64,000 bases of DNA. Origin: Algoriphagus sp. AGSA1. Lineage in GTDB: Bacteria > Bacteroidota > Bacteroidia > Cytophagales > Cyclobacteriaceae. The notes below the pieces were generated by a model. The model saw nothing but the letters and a program-made list of their open reading frames with translations, ran no database searches and had not been told where the DNA came from. The position numbers and the translations under genes were made by a program. Below, in pieces: positions 38,142 through 47,308 of this stretch (positions within the stretch are counted from its first letter, which is position 1; each line of letters starts with the position of its first letter). The stretch covers positions 124,001 to 188,000 of the forward strand of contig NZ_JAJUWR010000012.1 of the NCBI RefSeq assembly GCF_021390545.1, read 5' to 3'.

Positions 38142-39236
38142 TCAATTAATTATAACTAAAATAGACTTTTTGATCAAAACAAAACTCACTCCAACCAAGA
38201 GCCCAAAGAAAATACAGATAACCATGATCTTGAGTATATTCGGGGAGTAATAACTAGTAGGGATCTGCACTGGCTCAATAATGGCAATGGGGTCTTGAAT
38301 ATTTTGTGATTGGATGCTCACTTGCTCTCTCTGCTGAAGGAGAGAATTATAAATATTGAATGCAAAAGAAATCTCATTTTCCAATCTCTGCTCCTCAATT
38401 TTGTCCACAGACCTAATCAAATTGAAGTTTTGATCCCGGAATTTTGCAAGAGAATTCATTGCTTTTTCGTATTCCCCTCTTTTCTCAACAATTTGTTTAT
38501 CTAGCTGGCCTATACTAGTACTGTCTTTCTGCCCTTGATATTTCCTAGTAATGAAAATTAAGTCCGATACAATTTTTTGCAATACTTCTGCCCCAACATC
38601 AGGATCTTGAAGGTCTAAGGAGATAGTGATCAAGCCATTCTGCATATCTATTGAATAATAAATTCTCTCACTAAAATCCTTGACTATTTTCTTACTTGCT
38701 ACTTTCAAGATAGAATTAGTGAAAATCGGAGAATTGGAAGTATCCGACAAAGACATGGTATCGAGTTCCACTAATTGAACATCTGTGACTTCACTTGATT
38801 TAAACCATCTAAATTTTACTAAATTCTCAACCTTATCACCAAAAGATGGCTCACTATGAAAACGGAAATAATCTATCAGAGCCATACTTTGCCCTAGGTT
38901 AGGAAATTCAAACTCTGTTTTTAATATTTTTTCAAGGAATGGACTACTTCGGATTATAGGCTCATATACATTAGAGGACAAGGAGCGTTCCTTCCCATCC
39001 ATTCTTCCAATATTGATGCCTGCCAAGCTCGCAAGACCACTGATTCCGGAGCCTGAGCTATTAACTTCGGGCAAAAGGACTACTCTCGACGAATATTCCT
39101 TAGGACTCAATATATAATATATTAATCCCATTGAAATAAAAATTGATAGTGAGATTATTAAAGTTATTTTAGACCTATAGATAGCCCTCAAAACGTTAAT
39201 TACACTTATTTTATCTTCACTTTCAAACTTCTTCAT
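38142..39236 (-). CDS. Wzz-type chain-length determinant (without kinase domain)
   Basis: A 364-residue inner-membrane protein: helix at about 22-44, a periplasmic region with coiled-coil (LDKQIVEKRGEYEKAMNSLAKF to REQVSIQSQNIQ) and a PIAIIEP-PxxP motif before the second helix (about 336-358). No Walker motifs follow, unlike the Wzc at 22295-24670. PCP-1-type proteins set the number of repeat units made by Wzy. Together with the polymerase at 35905 this suggests that the right-hand half is an independent assembly module. ATG at 39236, 57 bp after the GT-B gene. Confidence 0.85.
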   Translation of the reverse strand: MKKFESEDKISVINVLRAIYRSKITLIISLSIFISMGLIYYILSPKEYSSRVVLLPEVNSSGSGISGLASLAGINIGRMDGKERSLSSNVYEPIIRSSPFLEKILKTEFEFPNLGQSMALIDYFRFHSEPSFGDKVENLVKFRWFKSSEVTDVQLVELDTMSLSDTSNSPIFTNSILKVASKKIVKDFSERIYYSIDMQNGLITISLDLQDPDVGAEVLQKIVSDLIFITRKYQGQKDSTSIGQLDKQIVEKRGEYEKAMNSLAKFRDQNFNLIRSVDKIEEQRLENEISFAFNIYNSLLQQREQVSIQSQNIQDPIAIIEPVQIPTSYYSPNILKIMVICIFFGLLVGVSFVLIKKSILVIIN

Positions 39237-39293
39237 TCATCAATTATTAAGACTTATTAATAAAAACACAATCAAATTATATCATGCAAGACA

Positions 39294-40544
39294 CTAATTA
39301 ATACTATAGTTTTTTTTAAGAATACTAACTATCTGCTTCTCTACAGAATAATCAAAATCTGATTCAACAGAAGCATCATAGTACTTTGTTTTCCTTCTAG
39401 GATGAACAGCTGAAAAATCATATTTTGTAATAAAATCTATCAATTCCTTATAATTATTCATATAATTTGCTACACCATAACTTATAAAACCATAGTAGTC
39501 ATTTAAATGTGATTGATATTCCCCAAAAGAATACTGTACTGGAACTACATTTGATAATGCTGCCTCTAACAAAATCGAAGAATTTCCCGCTATTAGCAAA
39601 TCAACTTTTAAAAGAAAGTTAATACTACTTTCAATATTACTATTTGAGATTATTATTTTATCAATAATATCTGTTTGCTTTGAGAAAAGTTCTCGTTTAT
39701 CTCTAGGATGTGGCCTAACTACGATTTTCTTAATATTTGGTTCCATAGAAAGTGAACTAACCAAAAACCGGATCTTGTCGAGGTTATCTAGCTCATTATA
39801 CGCAATACCTACAATTGAAATCTCTCCAACATTAGCTTTCTCTTTGATTTCATGTTTAAATATGTCGAATTTATGGTTTCCTACAAGGTAAGTATCCCCA
39901 CGTGAACATGATTTTGTCTTATAGATCATGTTACTATACTTACCGTAGAGAAAAGATGCAGTAAAATTTAAAGGGGGAAATCGATTAGAAACACTTGCGT
40001 GCTGAAAATAGAATATTGGAATTGTCAATAATTGTGCTGCTTGAATTAATCCTCGTGATTTAGGTTCATGATCATTTGAAATGAAAATAGCACTGGGCGC
40101 ATTATCTTTGAAAAAGCAATAATGATCCTCGTCTCGATTATAATACTTTAATATGCTCAAATAGCTTTTTATTCCATATTTATTATTTATTGATAAATAA
40201 AGTAAAAATAGATACTTTCCTAAAATTGTTGAATCTTTCAAATAATCAAATATACCTATCAGCTCATCATTCACTGGAGATTTGGCAGAGGTCACAAATA
40301 GAACATCATAATGGTTCTTCAGAAACTTTAATGCCTCATAATTATTAGTTGTATCTACATATGCTATTTTTTTATTTCGGAAATCCGGAATCTCTTTAGT
40401 TTTCTCTCTTGAAAAAAATTTAAGAATGTCAAAAAAAATAAATTTTGATACTGTGTATAGAAAATGAGGAATTTCATTCAGATTTAACCTTCTACTTTTA
40501 CCTGTAATAAATAGATTGAATAAATCAATTTTCTTCTCAAACAT
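39294..40544 (-). CDS. GT-B-like putative glycosyltransferase; pseudaminyltransferase candidate
   Basis: A 416-residue cytosolic protein. IKKIVVRPHPRDKRELF is the conserved RPHPR strand of surface-sugar/polysialyltransferase-like GT-B proteins, and LLIAGNSSILLEAALSNVVPVQYSF the donor-binding loop with Ser-Ser; IFYFQHASVSNRFPPL sits between. It directly follows pseI in transcription order and is clearly more AT-rich than most neighbours, as often seen for transferred sugar-locus genes. By position I propose transfer of CMP-pseudaminic acid, without direct proof. ATG at 40544, 75 bp after the pseI stop. Confidence 0.6.
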   Translation of the reverse strand: MFEKKIDLFNLFITGKSRRLNLNEIPHFLYTVSKFIFFDILKFFSREKTKEIPDFRNKKIAYVDTTNNYEALKFLKNHYDVLFVTSAKSPVNDELIGIFDYLKDSTILGKYLFLLYLSINNKYGIKSYLSILKYYNRDEDHYCFFKDNAPSAIFISNDHEPKSRGLIQAAQLLTIPIFYFQHASVSNRFPPLNFTASFLYGKYSNMIYKTKSCSRGDTYLVGNHKFDIFKHEIKEKANVGEISIVGIAYNELDNLDKIRFLVSSLSMEPNIKKIVVRPHPRDKRELFSKQTDIIDKIIISNSNIESSINFLLKVDLLIAGNSSILLEAALSNVVPVQYSFGEYQSHLNDYYGFISYGVANYMNNYKELIDFITKYDFSAVHPRRKTKYYDASVESDFDYSVEKQIVSILKKNYSIN

Positions 40545-40619
40545 CCTCGAAAAGAGTTAGCTACAGTCAATGAAAAATTCCAATGTGATCTTATACACCT
40601 TTTCTAACAGGACTAAAAT

Positions 40620-41645
40620 CTATTTGAAATAGGAAAATTTAATGGGTTGACCTTTTGACAAATCAACAACAGCCTCTTTACCAATAATTTGATTATAATA
40701 TATAGGTGAAATTCCGTTGCCTGGTCTGACTGACCTTATGTGAGATTTTGTAAATAATTCTCCCTTTTTTATATCCTGCGCCAAGAATAAGGATCTTCTT
40801 CTCAGTTTAGATTCTGGACTTACTTGATAAGTTATCTGACCCAAAGATGCCTCAGCCTCTCTTATTGCTATTACCATATCCGCAAATTCATGCGGTTCCA
40901 TGGAAAATCCAGAATCAGGGCCTCCTAAAGTCCTGTCTAAAATAAAATGCTTCTCAACTACTGAAGCTCCCAAAGACACTGCCACTATCGGTATTGTGCT
41001 TCCCATGCTATGATCAGACACCCCAACTTTAACACCGAAAGTATCTCTGAGGTTGGGAATTGTCAATAAATTAGCTTGATCTGCTGTAGCAGGATACTCA
41101 GAAGTGCATTTTAAAAGAGTAATATCTTCATTCCCAACTTTTCTACATATATTAACAGCACGCTCAATATCCACTAATTCCGCTACTCCTGTAGAAATTA
41201 TCATAGGTTTCTTTTTGGAAGCTGTATATTCTATCAATGGGATATCGGTAATCTCAAATGAGGCAATTTTATACCTGCTTACTCCCATTTTTTCCAGAAA
41301 ATCAACAGCTTCAAAATCAAAAGGCGAACTAAAAAACTCCAACCCCAAATCCTCTGCTACCATTTTTAATCTAGGCTGCCATTCGTAAGGCATTGCCCCT
41401 TCTTTAAACACATCATAGGGCTTTTGGCCTTTCCATAACCCCTGCTTTCTGGGACCAAAATATTCATTATCAACGTTTAAGGTTAATGAATCAGCTGTGT
41501 ATGTTTGTACTTTGACCGCATTAGCTCCACACTTCGCCATTTCTTCAATGGTTCTAACGGCTATTTCATAGTCATTACCATGATTGGCAGACATTTCAGC
41601 AATTATAAATGTGCCTTTACTACTCATATTTTTTTTTGTAATCAT
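40620..41645 (-). CDS. pseI: Pseudaminic acid synthase
   Basis: A 341-residue NeuB-superfamily enzyme. It has FIIAEMSANHGND, the SANH form typical of PseI rather than NeuB, plus KVQTYTADSLTLN, FSSPFDFEAVDFL, KIASFEITDIP, LLKCTSEYPA, GVSDHSMGS and EKHFILDR for the barrel and metal site, and a C-terminal SAF domain (FARSLF-like SLFLAQDIKKGELFTKSHIRSVRPGNGI). It condenses 2,4-diacetamido-2,4,6-trideoxy-L-altrose with phosphoenolpyruvate. I keep ATG at 41645 because 12 residues before FIIAE equal the Campylobacter enzyme; ATG 41627 is an alternative. It overlaps the acyltransferase gene by 26 bases. Confidence 0.92.
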   Translation of the reverse strand: MITKKNMSSKGTFIIAEMSANHGNDYEIAVRTIEEMAKCGANAVKVQTYTADSLTLNVDNEYFGPRKQGLWKGQKPYDVFKEGAMPYEWQPRLKMVAEDLGLEFFSSPFDFEAVDFLEKMGVSRYKIASFEITDIPLIEYTASKKKPMIISTGVAELVDIERAVNICRKVGNEDITLLKCTSEYPATADQANLLTIPNLRDTFGVKVGVSDHSMGSTIPIVAVSLGASVVEKHFILDRTLGGPDSGFSMEPHEFADMVIAIREAEASLGQITYQVSPESKLRRRSLFLAQDIKKGELFTKSHIRSVRPGNGISPIYYNQIIGKEAVVDLSKGQPIKFSYFK

Positions 41646-42150
41646 ACATGTTCCCTATCACTTTTGCGGGCACTCCTCCAATAACTTGCCCATCTTCAAA
41701 ACTGTTCGTTACTACTGATCCAGCAGCAACTAAACAGGACTTTCCAATAGAAACACCAGCTGTAATTGAAGAAAGTGCTCCTATCCATGTACCGTAACCA
41801 ATCCTTATTTTCTCCCCCTTGTAGCCGCCAAACCTAAAACTATTTCCCTTCATCAAATGATTTGAAGCAGTAATAGACACAAAATTCCCTATTAATACCT
41901 CGTCCTCTAATTCAATTTCTCCTTGCCCTAAGTAAGAATTAAAACCTATATAGACATTATCTCCAACAACCAAACCCTTGGGATTAAAGATAAATGCTTG
42001 ACTGCCTAATTTAAAATTCTTCCCACAAGCTCTCAAATAAGGCTCCAACAATTTCCCCCTTGATCTATCACCATCGGGTCCATCGACAATGAATAAGTTC
42101 AAAATTTTAATTTTAAACCGTGACCATTTGGTCATTTTTTTAGGTCTCAT
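41620..42150 (-). CDS. Hexapeptide-repeat (LbH) acyltransferase
   Basis: A 176-residue protein with left-handed beta-helix repeats: VVGDNVYIGFNSYLGQGEIELED, VLIGNFVSITASNHLMKG (catalytic His), IRIGYGTWIGALSSITAGVSIGKSCLVAAGSVV and the closing GGVPAKVIG. It should transfer acetyl or another acyl group from acyl-CoA to a sugar. Within the pse genes it is one of two candidates to replace the missing GNAT-type PseH N-acetyltransferase, but it could equally O-acetylate the product. ATG at 42150, 1 bp after the PseG stop. Confidence 0.85.
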   Translation of the reverse strand: MRPKKMTKWSRFKIKILNLFIVDGPDGDRSRGKLLEPYLRACGKNFKLGSQAFIFNPKGLVVGDNVYIGFNSYLGQGEIELEDEVLIGNFVSITASNHLMKGNSFRFGGYKGEKIRIGYGTWIGALSSITAGVSIGKSCLVAAGSVVTNSFEDGQVIGGVPAKVIGNMYDYKKKYE

Positions 42151-42151
42151 C

Positions 42152-43156
42152 CTACAGATTCTTATAAATCAATTCAAAAATTCGCTCGACACCTTTTCCG
42201 TCAAATAGCTTTCTCATCCGTCTGGACATCTGTAGTCTATAATGGTAGTTTTCCATTAATTCAATTACTGCTTGTTGGATTTGCATTTCACTCAACTCAT
42301 GAACAATACCCAGATTCATCCCCACTTCCGCATGAGTAAGTTCTTCAGTTATTTTAAACTGAGTTTCATGGATAGCTATAGCGATAAAAGGAGTTTGAGC
42401 CATACAGGTTTCATATCTAGTAAGTCCCCCATTTAAAAGAACTACGTCGCTATTTAACATCAGCTTCGCCATTGATGATACCTTGTTGTGTAAATGAATA
42501 TTACTTTTATCCTTGATTAATTCCTTTATTTCTTCGTAGTAAGAATTGATAGGAGATAAAACAACTTCAATAAAATAGTCAAGGTTAACCACAGCCTTTA
42601 AACATAAATAAGTGATGTTTAGTGGATCAGTACCTCCCATCGTTATCAATAAACGTGTTGCCTCTTTCTTCACTTCTTTATCCAATCCAAGAAATTCTTC
42701 ACGAAAAGTAAAATATGCCGGACCTGAAAAGACTTGAATCCCTCCCTTTTCTAAGTGGCCCACTGGCAGTACAGAAGGAAAAAAAGTTAAGTGCTCATAC
42801 CTTTTGTTCATTTCAAAAAAAAACAAAGTAAATGATACAATGAGCAACTTATCACGTAAACTTTTAATCCAGCTCAATTGGTTAAACTCTTCTTCTATTA
42901 AGTCGATCAAAACAATTTGAAAATCACAAAGATCTAAACCCGCTTGCTGAATACTTTCTGAATAAAAATCTTCCACTTTAATAACTTCCCCAATAATTTG
43001 TAGTTCTGGGATAAAGCTATTAGTGGATTTAGTCATAAATGTAATGCTATCGCCACGTTGGGAGACAGCGTAATTAGCTAGCAAAATCCCCCTTGCTACA
43101 TGACCATATCCAATCTCTTTGTTTCCGTTCAAAACGAAGAGTATCCTATTATTCAA
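42152..43156 (-). CDS. pseG: PseG-like UDP-sugar hydrolase
   Basis: A 334-residue GT-B-fold protein: RILFVLNGNKEIGYGHVARG (Gly-rich loop with His of PseG/SpsG), LLITMGGTDPLNIT in the centre and VVLLNGGLTRYETCMAQTPFI at the donor site. PseG removes UDP from UDP-2,4-diacetamido-2,4,6-trideoxy-beta-L-altrose before condensation. The context between ATP-grasp/pseF and pseI supports it. Start is TTG at 43156, overlapping the upstream stop by 8 bases. Confidence 0.85.
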   Translation of the reverse strand: MNNRILFVLNGNKEIGYGHVARGILLANYAVSQRGDSITFMTKSTNSFIPELQIIGEVIKVEDFYSESIQQAGLDLCDFQIVLIDLIEEEFNQLSWIKSLRDKLLIVSFTLFFFEMNKRYEHLTFFPSVLPVGHLEKGGIQVFSGPAYFTFREEFLGLDKEVKKEATRLLITMGGTDPLNITYLCLKAVVNLDYFIEVVLSPINSYYEEIKELIKDKSNIHLHNKVSSMAKLMLNSDVVLLNGGLTRYETCMAQTPFIAIAIHETQFKITEELTHAEVGMNLGIVHELSEMQIQQAVIELMENYHYRLQMSRRMRKLFDGKGVERIFELIYKNL

Positions 43157-44339
43157 TTACAGAAAATTTAATTTGATCTAAGATTTCTCTTGCATTTTCT
43201 TCGGCCTCAGATACAGATTCCCCTAGGCATATAACTTTTCCAATTCTATCAGTTCCCTTTCGAAGTTTACTTACTTTATCGCCTTTTGCCACAGTGAGCT
43301 CCACCTCTAAACATGCCTTAAGGTTCTCTTCTTTAGGAAAGTCTATAGCCTTAATTACCCCATCCACTTCAGAAGAAACAATAAAGGCAGCAACCGGTTG
43401 ATTCTTAACAATATCCAGAGAAAGAGGCTGACCCAAAGCCGACTTAATTGTTTCTTTGACCCAATTTAGTCCTGTGTGATAGTAAACAAGCTCCGGCAGA
43501 CAGGTAGCCCCTATTCGAGCGCCAATTTCAATCACCTTCATTTTACCAGTTCTTTCATCTAGTATGAGATCTACATTACTTGGTCCTGACGATATACCTA
43601 ATGCCTCAATAGCTTTTGCGATATCCTCTTTAATACCTTCTACCTCCGATTCATCCATTTGTATGAATGGAAAAGAATGACCTACAGGAATCATAAATGG
43701 AGGAGGCGAAATTATATCATTATGCAAAAGCACAAGTTTACAAATACCATTCTCAGAAAAAGTCTGGGCACCAAGCTCTAACCCTTTAATATACTCTTCC
43801 ACCAGCAGTTCCTCTCCTTTGGTATGCAGAAACGCTTCATCAATTGCCTCTGAAAGCCCTTCAGAGTTATTCACTTTCACCACGCCTCTACTCCCAGAGC
43901 TGTCGGGAGCTTTAACTATCAATGGAAAGCCAATTAGTTTACTGGCTTCAAGTGCTTGCTGTAAATCTTTAATAACTGAAAACCTTGGCTGATTACATTG
44001 GTATTTCTCTAACCTTTTTCTCATCCTGATTTTGTTGCTGCAATCTAAAGCAGTCTCTAATGAAACCCCAGCTAATCCCAATGTATCATTTACATAACCA
44101 ATTGTCGGAACAGGGGAATCACTTTGCAGGGTCAGCAATCCATCTATTTGGTGTTTTTTCGCAATGGTTAAAACACCCTCAAAATCGGTCGTATCTACGG
44201 TATACGCGTAATCAGCAATCGGCATTCCAGGAGCGTCAGCTCGCTGGTCTACTGCGACCACCTTTAGCCCCATTTCTTTTGCTATTTTTATTGCTGGTAG
44301 TTGGCCAAAACCTGCCCCAACTATTAAAACTGTCTTCAT
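43149..44339 (-). CDS. ATP-grasp carboxylate-amine ligase-like protein in the pse module
   Basis: A 396-residue ATP-grasp enzyme: N-terminal Rossmann-like GAGFGQLPAIKIAKEMG, central lid FPLIVKAPDSSGSRGVVKV with the ATP-binding Lys and the Ser-rich loop, LLVEEYIKGLEL, and NVDLILDERTGKMKVIEIGARIGATCLPEL for the Mg-binding Asp/Glu/Asn-type set. The family joins a carboxylate to an amine or similar nucleophile. Located between pseF and pseG, it may attach an amino acid to an amino group of the pseudaminic precursor; I know no proven case and state this as inference. ATG at 44339 overlaps pseF by 4 bases. Confidence 0.83.
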   Translation of the reverse strand: MKTVLIVGAGFGQLPAIKIAKEMGLKVVAVDQRADAPGMPIADYAYTVDTTDFEGVLTIAKKHQIDGLLTLQSDSPVPTIGYVNDTLGLAGVSLETALDCSNKIRMRKRLEKYQCNQPRFSVIKDLQQALEASKLIGFPLIVKAPDSSGSRGVVKVNNSEGLSEAIDEAFLHTKGEELLVEEYIKGLELGAQTFSENGICKLVLLHNDIISPPPFMIPVGHSFPFIQMDESEVEGIKEDIAKAIEALGISSGPSNVDLILDERTGKMKVIEIGARIGATCLPELVYYHTGLNWVKETIKSALGQPLSLDIVKNQPVAAFIVSSEVDGVIKAIDFPKEENLKACLEVELTVAKGDKVSKLRKGTDRIGKVICLGESVSEAEENAREILDQIKFSVIE

Positions 44340-45025
44340 TCAAAAATCATTTGATATTTAAGCTCGGCAATCTTCCAATCATCCATATTATCTATATCCT
44401 GAGCTTCTTGTGGTGATATTACAACAGCGCCCTTTTTCACTGATCTCAGCCGATAAGCAAGTTTAAACCAATAAAATTGGCCCGCATCATAAAAAGTAGG
44501 CACTAAATCCTGAGATCTTGTAAGGGCATAGCCTTCATTCTGCCACGTAATAAATCCATGCTTATCCAACAGTAAAGCCCGTTGAATAGGATAAGGATAT
44601 TCCACTATAGGCCGAACAGAATCGAAAGGACCTGAAATCAATTTATTAAACCCTTCAATAAGTTTTTTTTGCTGGATTAAAGGAGCAGTAGGCAAAATAC
44701 AGCAACCATATAAGTACTCTGAAGGTAATGCATACCGATCAAGCACCTCATCCACCACATCTGCAAGGGTTGAGTAATCATCTGAAGTCTGGCAGGATCT
44801 CAAAAACGGCACTGTGGCACCATACTTTTTAGCCACATCTGCAATCTCTTCATCATCGGTAGATACCATCACCTCATCAAAAAGCCCTGAGTTAAGTGCA
44901 GCTTCTATAGAGTATGCAATAATTGGTTTTCCCAAAAAGTCCTTAATATTCTTTCTCGGAATTCGCTTACTTCCTCCCCTGGCAGGAATAATGCAAAGCC
45001 TTTTCTCCAAAGTTGATTCAGACAC
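44336..45025 (-). CDS. pseF: CMP-pseudaminic acid cytidylyltransferase
   Basis: A 229-residue NeuA-superfamily enzyme with CIIPARGGSKRIPRKN, STDDEEIADVAKKYGA, the PTAPLIQQ turn in place of PTSPL, and AYSIEAALNSGLFDEV. The DAGQFYWF motif near residue 190 separates PseF from NeuA. It activates pseudaminic acid with CTP. GTG start at 45025, 38 bp after the pseC stop; coupled to the ATP-grasp gene. Confidence 0.92.
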   Translation of the reverse strand: MSESTLEKRLCIIPARGGSKRIPRKNIKDFLGKPIIAYSIEAALNSGLFDEVMVSTDDEEIADVAKKYGATVPFLRSCQTSDDYSTLADVVDEVLDRYALPSEYLYGCCILPTAPLIQQKKLIEGFNKLISGPFDSVRPIVEYPYPIQRALLLDKHGFITWQNEGYALTRSQDLVPTFYDAGQFYWFKLAYRLRSVKKGAVVISPQEAQDIDNMDDWKIAELKYQMIFE

Positions 45026-45063
45026 TAATTCTAAATTAAAATTTCAAATTTTGGCTAAGGATA

Positions 45064-46290
45064 TCAGGAACAATTCTTCTCAGAATAGTACAACAGTATT
45101 GTATCTATCACAAACCTCTGCTCATCATAGCTTAACGTAGGATACATAGGCAGACTTATACAATTGTTGTAATATTCCTCGGCAATGGGCATATCTCCTT
45201 CCTTCCAGCCCAACTCCCGGTAGTAAGGCATTAAATGTGTGGGGATATAATGGATCTGTGCATAAATTGATTTACCTCTCAAAAAATTGTAAAGCCCTAC
45301 TCGATCCTTAACTTCCAAAACATATAGATGATAGGCATGCCCTACCACAACACCTGACTGAGATAAAACAAAGTCTTGTCCAGAAAAAGCATCTCTATAG
45401 ACTTCAGCTATATCCTTTCTTCTTACCAAACCTTTCTCAGCTCTACCCAGCTGACTTAATCCCAAAGCAGCTTGGATATCCGTAAGACGATAGTTATAGC
45501 CCAATTCCTGCATTTCCATATACCATCCAGGATAGTCCACCTGTTCCTGTTCCTCTTGCGCACTACCAGTATTCACCCCTGTAGCAAATGAGACTGAATT
45601 CTGATATTTCAAATCATCTTTGATAATTCCGTGGGTTCTGAGCATCACCAATTTTTCATATAAGACCTTGGAATTTGTAGTGGTCATTCCGCCCTCACCT
45701 GCAGCAATGTGCTTTACAGGATGAAAAGAAAAGATAGCTAAATCAGCAAAGTTGCCATTCCCACAGGACTGTTGATTTTTACTACTATCCACAAAATAAC
45801 CACCTGGTGCATGACAAGCATCCTCGATAATCCATAATCCATATTCATCGGCAAGTTTTCGGAAAGCTTCCAAATCCACCGCCCTTCCTGCAAAATCCAC
45901 AGGAATAATTCCACTGTAAGTTCCTTTCGGGCTTTTTTCTAACAGTTCGCGGACTTTTGAAATATCTAGCAGATATGTATCGGGGTCAATATCCGCAAAA
46001 ACAACTTCTCCGCCACAGTAGCGGACGCAATTAGCTGATGCAGCAAAGGTAATCGGTGTGGTAATAACTTTAACACCGGGCTTCACACCCAGCGCAATGC
46101 AGTTCAGATGTAAAGCTGCTGTGCCGTTGCTTACAGCCACAGCATATTCCGATCCTATGTACGCTGCAAATGCTTCTTCAAATTCCTTGATTTTTGGCCC
46201 TTGGGTAAGGTAGTCAGATTTAAGCGTCTGTATTACAGCTTCAATATCTTCATCCGTAATAGACTGGCGACCGTATGGGATTGGCATCAT
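45064..46290 (-). CDS. pseC: UDP-4-amino-4,6-dideoxy-L-AltNAc transaminase
   Basis: A 408-residue fold-type I aminotransferase of the DegT/DnrJ family: IPYGRQSITDEDIEAV, YAVAVSNGTAALHL, WIIEDACHAPGG with the PLP-contacting Asp, and SFHPVKHIAAGEGGM with the PLP Lys193. These are the classic PseC motifs; it converts the 4-keto sugar from PseB. The first two codons are both ATG, so the start is 46290 or 46287. 1 bp separates it from pseB. Confidence 0.93.
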   Translation of the reverse strand: MMPIPYGRQSITDEDIEAVIQTLKSDYLTQGPKIKEFEEAFAAYIGSEYAVAVSNGTAALHLNCIALGVKPGVKVITTPITFAASANCVRYCGGEVVFADIDPDTYLLDISKVRELLEKSPKGTYSGIIPVDFAGRAVDLEAFRKLADEYGLWIIEDACHAPGGYFVDSSKNQQSCGNGNFADLAIFSFHPVKHIAAGEGGMTTTNSKVLYEKLVMLRTHGIIKDDLKYQNSVSFATGVNTGSAQEEQEQVDYPGWYMEMQELGYNYRLTDIQAALGLSQLGRAEKGLVRRKDIAEVYRDAFSGQDFVLSQSGVVVGHAYHLYVLEVKDRVGLYNFLRGKSIYAQIHYIPTHLMPYYRELGWKEGDMPIAEEYYNNCISLPMYPTLSYDEQRFVIDTILLYYSEKNCS

Positions 46291-46291
46291 C

Positions 46292-47302
46292 TTAAATATG
46301 AAATGAAGAATCTACGTGTTCTTGAATAAGTTTTCGCATGCTGTCCACTGTTTCCCATTCTGTGTTTTCTCCTGAATTGTATTGAAACCCTTCCTTTACT
46401 TTTACTGCTCCAAATTCATTGATAAAGTCATCCAACTTCCATTTATGAGTTGCAGGAAGTATAGTGTAATACTTTCCTAGATCGTAGGTAAAATATGAAT
46501 CAGAGGAAGTGATCATTTCTTCATGTATCTTCTCCCCTGGTCTGATTCCTACATATGGTTTTTCACATTCTGGACCAATTGCTTCAGCCACATCCATAAT
46601 TCTATAGGAAGGGATTTTAGGAACAAACAATTCTCCGCCCCAAGCATGCTGTAACGCATGAATCACCATTTCTACCCCTCCCTGCAAGGATATATTGAAT
46701 CGGGTCATTTGAGGGTCTGTTATCGGCAAAACCCCACTTTCTTTTCTGGAAAGGAAAAAAGGAATTACGGAGCCATTAGATCCCATTACATTACCATATC
46801 TAACAACAGAGAATCTTATTGGATTTTCTCCTTTAATATTGTTCGCCGCAATAAACAGCTTATCAGAAGTCAACTTGGTTGCACCATACAGATTAATTGG
46901 AGCGCATGCCTTATCGGTGGATAAAGCCACTACCCGCTCTACTCCAGTCACGAAACAAGCGTCTATCACATTCTGAGCTCCGTAAACATTTGTTTTGATA
47001 CATTCATCAGGATTGTACTCTGCTATGGGGACATGCTTCATAGCTGCCGCATGAATGACAAAGTCTATACCCTTCATAGCCCTAATCAGCCTATCTTTGT
47101 CTCTAACATCACCTATAAAAAACCTAATCATAGGAAATTGATCAGGAGGATAGTCCAAAGACATTTGATATTGTTTTTGCTCATCCCTTGAAAAAATCAC
47201 TAAACGTTTTACTTGTGGATAGTTCTCCAAGATGTATTGGGTAAGTGCTTTGCCCAAGGATCCCGTTCCGCCGGTAATTAAAATTGATTTGTCAGTAAAC
47301 AT
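46292..47302 (-). CDS. pseB: UDP-GlcNAc 4,6-dehydratase (inverting)
   Basis: A 336-residue extended SDR: TGGTGSLG (10-17), HAAAMKHVP (84-92), STDKACAPINLYGATK with Lys131, Tyr139 and Lys143, and IRPGEKIHEEM. The TDK-x7-Y arrangement marks inverting dehydratases of the PseB/FlaA1 type. It begins the pseudaminic-acid path. The short 6-bp gap after the ABC exporter gene places it in the same operon. Confidence 0.94.
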   Translation of the reverse strand: MFTDKSILITGGTGSLGKALTQYILENYPQVKRLVIFSRDEQKQYQMSLDYPPDQFPMIRFFIGDVRDKDRLIRAMKGIDFVIHAAAMKHVPIAEYNPDECIKTNVYGAQNVIDACFVTGVERVVALSTDKACAPINLYGATKLTSDKLFIAANNIKGENPIRFSVVRYGNVMGSNGSVIPFFLSRKESGVLPITDPQMTRFNISLQGGVEMVIHALQHAWGGELFVPKIPSYRIMDVAEAIGPECEKPYVGIRPGEKIHEEMITSSDSYFTYDLGKYYTILPATHKWKLDDFINEFGAVKVKEGFQYNSGENTEWETVDSMRKLIQEHVDSSFHI

Positions 47303-47308
47303 CTTTTA

